DNA of 64,000 nt, taken from assembly GCF_947179515.1 (NCBI RefSeq), contig NC_067485.1, positions 8,373,360-8,437,359 of the forward strand, in the 5' to 3' direction. A program made the translations under genes and the position numbers. This DNA comes from Apodemus sylvaticus. Taxonomy: Eukaryota; Chordata; Mammalia; Rodentia; Muridae. The notes below the pieces were generated by a model. That model worked only from the letters and a program-made list of their open reading frames with translations. It was not told the origin of the DNA and ran no database searches. Shown in pieces: positions 57,265 to 64,000 of this stretch. How positions within the stretch are numbered: position 1 is the stretch's first letter; every line of letters starts with the position of its first letter.

Positions 57265-58388
57265 TTGTTTATATATTTACCTCCCACCACCCTCTCCTTT
57301 CTATTTTTCCCCCATCATGATGTGACCTCACATGACATGTGCTTCCACCAAGATGTACCAAACTCACTGAAGCACCAGGTTGCCCATGAGAACGCAGACC
57401 TTAGAAAAGAAATGAAAGGCTGAGGCCACAGCACTGGATGCTCACACAGGCAAGGAGAAGTGCTGGCCCCCACAGAGCAGTGTGGAGACCCCACACTTCC
57501 AAGTATCTGGGGTGGGCCCCAAAGTTGCCAATGCTCTTAACCTTGCCTGGGAAATTTCAAACATCAACACACAAAACATAAAATTATCCCCATGAGATGT
57601 AGCAACCTGAGCTGAGGTCAGAAATATTTCTAGAAACACAAGACCACTGAGCATCCGATAAGGAAAAAGCAATGTGGCTTCCCATCCAAATGGTCCAGAA
57701 GGAGATCACCGCAAGGAAGAGAGAATGGAATCGAGTGAGATTTATGTGCAATTCATGCAGAACGTCAGGGAAACACCTGAAACAGTCACTGTGACTGTTT
57801 CATCTCGAAAACCACTAGAGACATGGCAGAGATAGGAAAAATCTCCTGTGGAGCCTTGGGAAGTGAAAATCAGGAAGGATGGAGAGATAGGTATGAATAC
57901 AGCAAAGCCAGAGCCTGTGGAGGAGTTTACCAGAGATGGAAGACACAGCAGCTGAGACCTTCCAAAGTAGAAGGGTCAGGGAAAGGGGACGCAAAGGGCG
58001 TGGTGCTTGCTGGTCTGTGTGATGGGGAGGGGAACGAGAGATGTCTGAAGTCATTAAAGACCCTAACGGATGAGAACCACAAGGCAGGAAAGCCAAGAAC
58101 TCGGCCATGCAGGAGGCACATCATCGCCAAATTGCCCGAGACGAGGAGAATTTTAGATGACAGAGGGAAAGCCTCTGCATGGAAGAACCAAAGACTGCCA
58201 TCCCAGGACTCCTGTCCTAACCTAAGGCTACAACCGCTTTCATGCATTTCTCACCAAAACATCTCCAAGGAAGCAACTCCTGGCAAGGAGACTATCAGGA
58301 CATAGGGTCAGTGTGACGGGTCTCTTAGGGCAAAGCCATCCCTTTTCCCCTCCCCTCCCCCTCCTCATTTTCAGAGCCCTTTCTTTTT
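57265..58388. other. Unassigned intronic sequence with one ATG-started frame
   Basis: A 160-codon plus-strand frame at 57823-58305 starts with ATG in a good context (G at -3 and G at +4). It is rich in Lys/Arg/Gly and matches nothing I recognise. It could be chance. Confidence 0.35.
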
Positions 58389-58389
58389 A

Positions 58390-61300
58390 TCCTTTTTTTA
58401 AAAAATTAGATATATTCTTTATTTACATTTCAAATGTTGTCCCCTTTCCTGGTCCCCTCCCCAATTCCATAAGCCATCTCCCCTCCCCCTGCTCCCCAAT
58501 CAACTCTTTCCCGCTTCCCTGTCCTGGTATTCCTCTACACTGGGGCATCGAGCCTTTCCAGGACCAAGGGCCTCTCCTTCCTTTGGTGTCTAACAATGCC
58601 ATCCTCGGCTGTCTATGTGTCTGGAGCCATGGCAACTCCATGTGTACTCTTTGGTTTAGTCCCTGGGAGCTCTGGGAGTACTGGGTGGCTCAAATTGTTG
58701 TTCCTCCTATGGCGCTGCAAATCCCTTCAGCTCCTTGAGTCCTTTCTCTGGCTCCTCCATTGGGGATCCTGTGCTCAGTTCAATGGCTGGCTGAGAGCGT
58801 CCCCCTCTGTATTTGTCATTCACTAGCAGAGCCTCCCAGGTGACAGCTATATCCAGCTCCAGTCAGCAAGCACTTGCAGGCATCGATAATGGTGTCTGAG
58901 TTTTGTAACTGTGTATGGGATGGATCCCTGGGTGGGGTTGTCTCTGGATGATCTTTCCCTCAGACTCCGTTCCACACTTTGTCTCTGTATCTACTTCTGT
59001 GAATATTTTGTTGCCACTTCTAAGAAGGACTAGAATATCTATACTTTATTTTTCCTTTTTCTTGGACATCATTTGATATGGGAAATGTGTCTTGGGTATT
59101 CCAAGCTTCTGGGTTAAAACCCACTTATCACTGATTGCATACTATGTGTGTTCTTTTGTGACCGGGTTACCTCACTCAGGATGATATTTTCAAGTTCCAC
59201 CCATTTGCCTAAGAATTTCATGAATTCATTGTTTTTAATAGCTGAGTAGTATTCCATTGTGTAAATATACCACATTTTCTGTATCCATTCCTTCACATTT
59301 TCTGTATCCATTCCTCCGTTGAGGGACATCTGGGTTCTTTCCAGCTTCTGGTTATTATAAATAGAGCTGCTATGAACATAGTAGAGCATGTGTCCTTATT
59401 ACATGCTGGAGAATCCTCTGAGTATATGCCCAGGAGTGGTATAACAGGGTCCTCCGGTATTATTATGCCCAGTTTTCTAAGGAACCGCCAAACTGATTTC
59501 CAGAGTGGTTATACCAGCTTGCAATCCCACCAGCAGCGGAGGAGTGTTCCTCTTTCTCCACATTCTTGCCAGCACCTGCTGTCTCCTGAGTTTTTGATCT
59601 TAGCCATTCTGACTGGTGTGAGGTGAAATCTCAGGGTTGTTTTGATTTGCATTTCTCTGATGATTAAAGCTGTTGAACATTTCTTTAGGTGCTTCTCAGC
59701 CATTCAATATTCCTCAGGTGAAAATTCTTTGTTTAGCTCTATATCCCATTTTTAATAGGGTTATTTGGTTCTCTGGAGTCTAACTTCTTGAGTTCTTTGT
59801 ATATACTGGATATTAGCCCTTTGTCAGATGTAGGGTTGTTAAAGATCTTTTCCCAATTTGTTGGTTGCTGTTTTGTCCTACTGACAGTGTCCTTTGCCTT
59901 ACAGAAACTTTGTAATTTTACGAGGTCCCAATTGTCAATTCTTGATCTTAGAGCATAAGCCACTGGTGTTCTTTTCAGGAAAATTTCCGCTGTACCCATG
60001 TGCTCAAGGCTCTTCCCCTGTTTCTTTTCTATTAGTTTCATTGTGTCTGGTTTTATATGGAGGTCCTTAATCCACTTGGACTTGAGCATTGTACAAAGAG
60101 ATAAGAATGGATTGATTTGCATTCTTCTGCATGCTAGCCACCAGTTGAGCCAGCACCATTTGTTGAAAAAGCTATCTTTTTTCCACTGGATGGTTTTAGC
60201 TCCTTTGTCAAAGATCAAGTGACCATAGGTATGTGGGTTCATTTCTGGGTCTTCCGTTCTATTCCATTGATCTACCTGCCTTTCACTGTACCAATACCAT
60301 GCAGGTTTGTTTGTTTGTTTTAATACTATTGCCCTGTGGTACTGTTTGAGGTCCGGGATAGTGATTTCCCTAGAAGTTCTTTTACTGTTGAGAATAGTTT
60401 TAGCTATCCTGGCTTTTTTGTTATTCCACATGAATTTGAGAATTGCTCTTTCTAACTCTGTGAAAAATTGAGTTGGAATTTTGATGGGGATTGCATTGAA
60501 TCTATAGATTGCTCTTGGCACGATGGCCATTTTTACTATATTAATCCTGCCCAATCCTTAAGCATGGGAGATCTTTCCATCTTCTGAGGTCTTCTTCCAT
60601 TTCTTTCTTCAGAGACTTTAAGTTCTTATCAAACAGATCTTTCACTTGTTTGGTTAGAGTGACACCCAGATACTTTATATTGTTTGTGGCTATTGTGAAG
60701 GGTGTTGTTTTCCTAATTTCTTTCTCAGCCTGTTTATCCTTTGAGTAGAGGAAGGTTACTGATTTGTTTGAGTTAATTTTATATCTGGCCACTTTGCTGA
60801 AGTTGTTTATCAGCTGTAGGAGTTCTCTGATGAGTTTTTTTTTTGGGGGGGGGGGTGGATTAAGTATACTATCATATCATCTGCAAATAGTGATAATTTG
60901 ACTTCTTCCTTTCCAAATTGTATCCCTTTGACCTCCTTATGTTGTTTAATTGCTCTAGCTAGAACTTCAAGTACTATATTGAATAGATATAGAGCCAGAG
61001 GCAGCCTTGTCTAGTCCCTGATTTTAGTGGGACTCTCCATTTAGTTTGATGTTGGCTACAGGTTTGCTGTATATTGATTTAACTATGTTTAGGTATGGGC
61101 CTTGAATTCCTGATCTTTCCAAGACTTTTAACATGAAAGGATGCTGAATTTTGACAAATGCTTTTTCATCATCTAATGAAATAACCATGTGCTTTTTTTC
61201 TTTGGATTTGTTTATGTAGTGGATTACATTGATGGATTTCTGTATATTGAACCATCCCTGCATCCTTGGGATGAAGCCTACTTGATCATAGTGAATGATT

Positions 61301-61478
61301 GTTTTAATGTGTTCTTGGATTCTGTGGGCAAGAATTTTATTGAGTATTTTTGCATCGATGTTCATAAGGGAAATTGGTCTGAAGTTCTCTTTCTTTGTTG
61401 GATCTTTGTGTGGTTTTGGTGTCAGTGTAATTGTGGTTTCAGATCCCTTTCAAGTGAACTTGTCCTTTCATTTTAGCA
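58390..61478 (-). mobile_element. 5'-truncated L1 element, same orientation as Ntrk2
   Basis: On the minus strand the element starts inside ORF2 near 61478, just upstream of the segment encoding MNIDAKILNKILAHRIQEHI. It runs through the reverse-transcriptase core and the ORF2 C-terminus, and ends in a mouse-type 3' UTR at about 59110-58390 with a short A-rich end. Length is about 3.1 kb of a usual 6-7 kb. ORF1, the endonuclease part of ORF2 and the promoter are missing. I did not find a convincing target duplication. Confidence 0.93.
59114..61478 (-). pseudogene. Disrupted L1 ORF2 (reverse transcriptase and C-terminal part)
   Basis: The coding remnant is split over several frames: 61365-61024, 60792-60541, 60554-59739, 59703-59509 and 59389-59114. 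At least three frame changes are needed to join them. The FADD active-site motif is still encoded at 60887-60876, followed by MIVYLI. A T/G homopolymer block at 60838-60855 sits just downstream of it and disrupts the frame. Later landmarks are SFFNKWCWLNWW, MGRINIVKM, CWWDCKLV and MEYYSAIK. The protein cannot be made whole from this copy. Confidence 0.92.
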
Positions 61479-61479
61479 T

Positions 61480-62890
61480 ACCTCCGGCTAACAGGGTATA
61501 AAATAAAAATTTTAAAGTAAGGTGTTTGAGGAAAGATTGTTTCTGGTAGATACTTGCTTATGCACTTTACAAGGCCCCCTCCTTCCTCCTCAGAGCTCAC
61601 CTTCCATGTTTGCAGTCACAGCAGCCAACTAAAGGCAGGAGGGCATGGCTGAGGAACTTGGCATCTGTAGTGCTAAGACTGGAAGGTCTCAGAGTCCATC
61701 AGAACTGGCCACCTGTTGGTTCCTTTGTCATGAGCAAAGCCACCCTCCCCTCCCCCGCCTGCTTAGCTGCCCTCGGGTACACACTGACACCTTGGGTCAA
61801 GTACATTTCTAACTGGCATGATTAGGAGAAACTAGAGACATGAAGCGCTGCCTTAAGGCTGCAACGCTGACCCTCCTTCTTTCACAGCCTCAATGTGTCA
61901 GCTTACAGAGCATGGACCAAGGATGTCACACAGGTTGCACATGGAGGACCGAGGCTCCATAGCTTCACTTATGGAGTGTGGGAAGGGAAAGCACCTGGGA
62001 GGATGACCTCCCAGGACTCAAAAGAGTCTCCTCACCTGTCCAAGAAACTGGGAGAGGCCGAGTACACCTGCATCTCTCCTACACAAAGGAGCATGCAGTA
62101 CCTATGTGTACAGAATGGATGGCTGAATGGCGTCCTGAGAAAGAACCCCAGGAGACAGAATTTTACACTGCTCCTGCTAACATTCTTCCTTAGCTGGAAT
62201 GTGGGTAGGACAGAGGCCCTGACTGTGCGTCTCCTGGCCAGCTCTTGTACCTCAGTATCTGTAGCTTCCTATGAAAGGCTGTGGGGAGCTCCTTCCATAA
62301 GGACAATGACCTGTGACCACAGATCTCTCTCACTGATCTTGCACTCTGTCAATTCTTAGGTAGAACACAATGGTTATGTCAGACAGAACAAGTAGCTGTG
62401 GAGGGAGGCTTGGCCTTTGGGAGACACTGTTTTCATAGATACAAGGACATATCAGAGTACATCTTCTGGTGGAGACCCTCCAATTGCTCTTTTTTCAGCT
62501 CAAAAGTTGAGTATACCAACAGGACCTTGTGGAATTTGCTAACATCCCAAATCCTATTGGGAGTGCAGCAAAGGAGTCTTTGTTCTCGGGCCATATCCAC
62601 AAAGTTTACCCTGCCATCTTCCCTTACATTCTATTATATGTCTCCCCCATCCTTTCCTGCTTCAGGCCTTCTAGATGATAGAACTATTTGGGGTTTCCAT
62701 TTTAATCCCAGGATGAATGTTTCTCTGTGATTTTTCACTCTCACTTTCCAAAGCATCTTCCCTGGGGTTCCCAGTGTACATCTCCAGTGCAGGGCTTGTC
62801 TCATTACTGTGGGATGTCCACACAGAGCCCACAAGCCTTTTTTCTAGACTTCTTTTGCATTCAATACACTGTACACTATTTGTTTCTTGA
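61480..62890. other. Unassigned intronic sequence
   Basis: No gene or transposon recognised. A 154-codon plus frame at 61895-62359 shows no domain. Confidence 0.45.
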
Positions 62891-62892
62891 AT

Positions 62893-62946
62893 GTGAGTTG
62901 AATGAATAATAACTATTGAGTGAATGAATGAAGAATGAATGAATGA
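62893..62946. repeat. (GAAT)n microsatellite
   Basis: GAATGAATAATAAC, then GAGTGAATGAATGAAG and GAATGAATGAATGAG. Confidence 0.9.
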
Positions 62947-62949
62947 GAG

Positions 62950-64000
62950 GACTCTTGCCCTTACACTCCTAAAACTCACAAGTGTAAGTAAAAGTTCTTA
63001 GGCAATCTTGGATACAAACTAAACCAACTTAGAAACTTGAAATAATTTATGCAAATCTCCTCTAATACAGAATTAGCCTGAACTCAATGTTCTGATTCCT
63101 CTCTGGCAGACGGTTCCTCTGAACTATGCTCTAAGTGCTGATGGGAGAGTGGTGTGAAGAGGATTTCAAAGAATAGACAATATATCAAAAGAGCCCAACT
63201 AGAAAGATCTATAATTGTTCATCTGAAAGTCAAGAGTCATTGTGTGAGTATTTCACAGTGGCGAAGAAAATAGGAAAATGACACATTGAAATGAGAGTCA
63301 AGAGCACAGAGGACATCTTGCTTTCAGGAAGATATTGAATTTTCCCTTGAAATGAACATTGGGTTTAGTTTCAAGTGTTCTAGACATGCATCTGCAGAGG
63401 AAGCCATCCCCTGACAGTGCTCCGTGGAAGCCATCTTAGTCCTCCTGTCCTTACTGCTAACCAGTGATCTGAGATGGAACATCTCACAGCCTGAGTTCCA
63501 CTTCCCAAGGTCCGCAGCCCTGGTACCTGCGGCACACACATTCAAGCCAATCAAACACAAACCTGACAAATCATGGACAGAGCTGAGGTGACACACTCTG
63601 TCCAATGGTGCCTTCATCAAAGACACCTTGAACCAGTCTGTACAGATGCTCAGAGATGGGAAACTTGCAGTCGGCCCCTCATGTGAGAGGAGGGAAAGGC
63701 TGGGAGCTCACTCTGATGGTGTGAGATGCTCTGCTTTGTAACGCCTATTTGGATGAACCAATGAGGGATCATAGATTATGAGAGCAACTGCCCAGTGGGT
63801 GGAAAGCAAGAGAGGAGGAAGAGCTAGTGCTACCTCAGGCTGCCTCTCAGAGAGGGAATAGTATTGCTACACCGCACTAGAACTAAAATAATTTTTAGAG
63901 TGAGTTTGTCTACTTACCTACTTAATCTTCTATCTAGAAATGTTTGCATTATGTAAAAAAAAAATCCCTTAAACACTTTTGTTTTGAAGGCCAAGGTATG
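62950..64000. other. Unassigned intronic sequence to the window end
   Basis: No gene, SINE or L1 recognised. The preceding Ntrk2 exon is not reached. Confidence 0.45.

Larger units (their letters stand above)
13729..64000 (-). other. Ntrk2: Penultimate Ntrk2 intron (3' part, runs past window end)
   Basis: No sequence encoding the preceding TrkB kinase exon (HRD and DFG motifs, activation-loop YYR) is seen up to 64000, so the intron upstream of the 159-bp exon is at least 50,272 bp. Its 3' end is a normal acceptor at 13729-13730. A very long intron here fits the human NTRK2 layout as I recall it. It hosts all the repeats listed below. I see no other named protein-coding gene inside it. Confidence 0.85.

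Noticed and set aside
56995..57423. 142-codon Ser/Leu/Val/Cys plus frame
   Set aside because: Translation of the TCTG/TCTC microsatellite, open in all plus frames.

Overview
The window reads as rodent nuclear DNA, most likely mouse. It carries B1, B2 and B3 SINEs, ID-like fragments, L1 pieces of mouse type, copies of a URR1-like rodent repeat and many long (CA)n, (CT)n and (GA)n microsatellites. It has almost no long reading frames. There is no bacterial gene organisation, no CRISPR array and no gene cluster. A handful of ordinary mammalian features sit in a sea of intron and repeats.

The only gene I can name is Ntrk2 (TrkB, the BDNF/NT-4 receptor tyrosine kinase), on the minus strand. Its last two coding exons are at 13570-13728 (159 bp, end of the activation segment to helix F) and 11948-12133 (helices G to I plus the C-terminal tail with the PLC-gamma docking tyrosine, then a TAG stop). 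A 1436-bp intron separates them. Both junctions have AG/GT splice signals and both are phase 0. The protein matches mouse TrkB residue for residue as far as I know it. The exon carrying HRD, DFG and the activation-loop tyrosines is not in the window, so everything from 13729 to 64000 is best read as one very large Ntrk2 intron (at least 50.2 kb here).

Layout. Positions 1-6375 lie beyond the gene: an old L1 3' end split by a retroviral solo LTR, simple repeats, and a short 25-bp tandem array. Positions about 6380-11947 are the likely long 3' UTR of Ntrk2. This stretch is nearly free of interspersed repeats but contains purine tracts and two (AUUU)n blocks in mRNA sense. Positions 11948-13728 hold the two exons. 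Positions 13729-64000 are intron, with SINEs, five URR1-like copies or relatives, microsatellites, two clear minisatellites (15-bp units near 31.6 kb, 30/31-bp units near 38.4-39.1 kb), a 72-bp tandem duplication near 54.5 kb, a CpG-rich minus-strand open frame near 53.6-54.2 kb, and a 3.1-kb 5'-truncated L1 (58.4-61.5 kb) in the same orientation as Ntrk2.

I found no convincing new biological system. The items most worth a second look are the AU-rich repeats in the putative 3' UTR, the nested LTR-in-L1 insertion with a 6-bp target duplication, the two minisatellites, the repeated 20-bp expansion at the same place in two URR1-like copies, and the unexplained open frame at 53.6-54.2 kb. Repeat family names were assigned by eye from remembered consensus features and should be confirmed with RepeatMasker.
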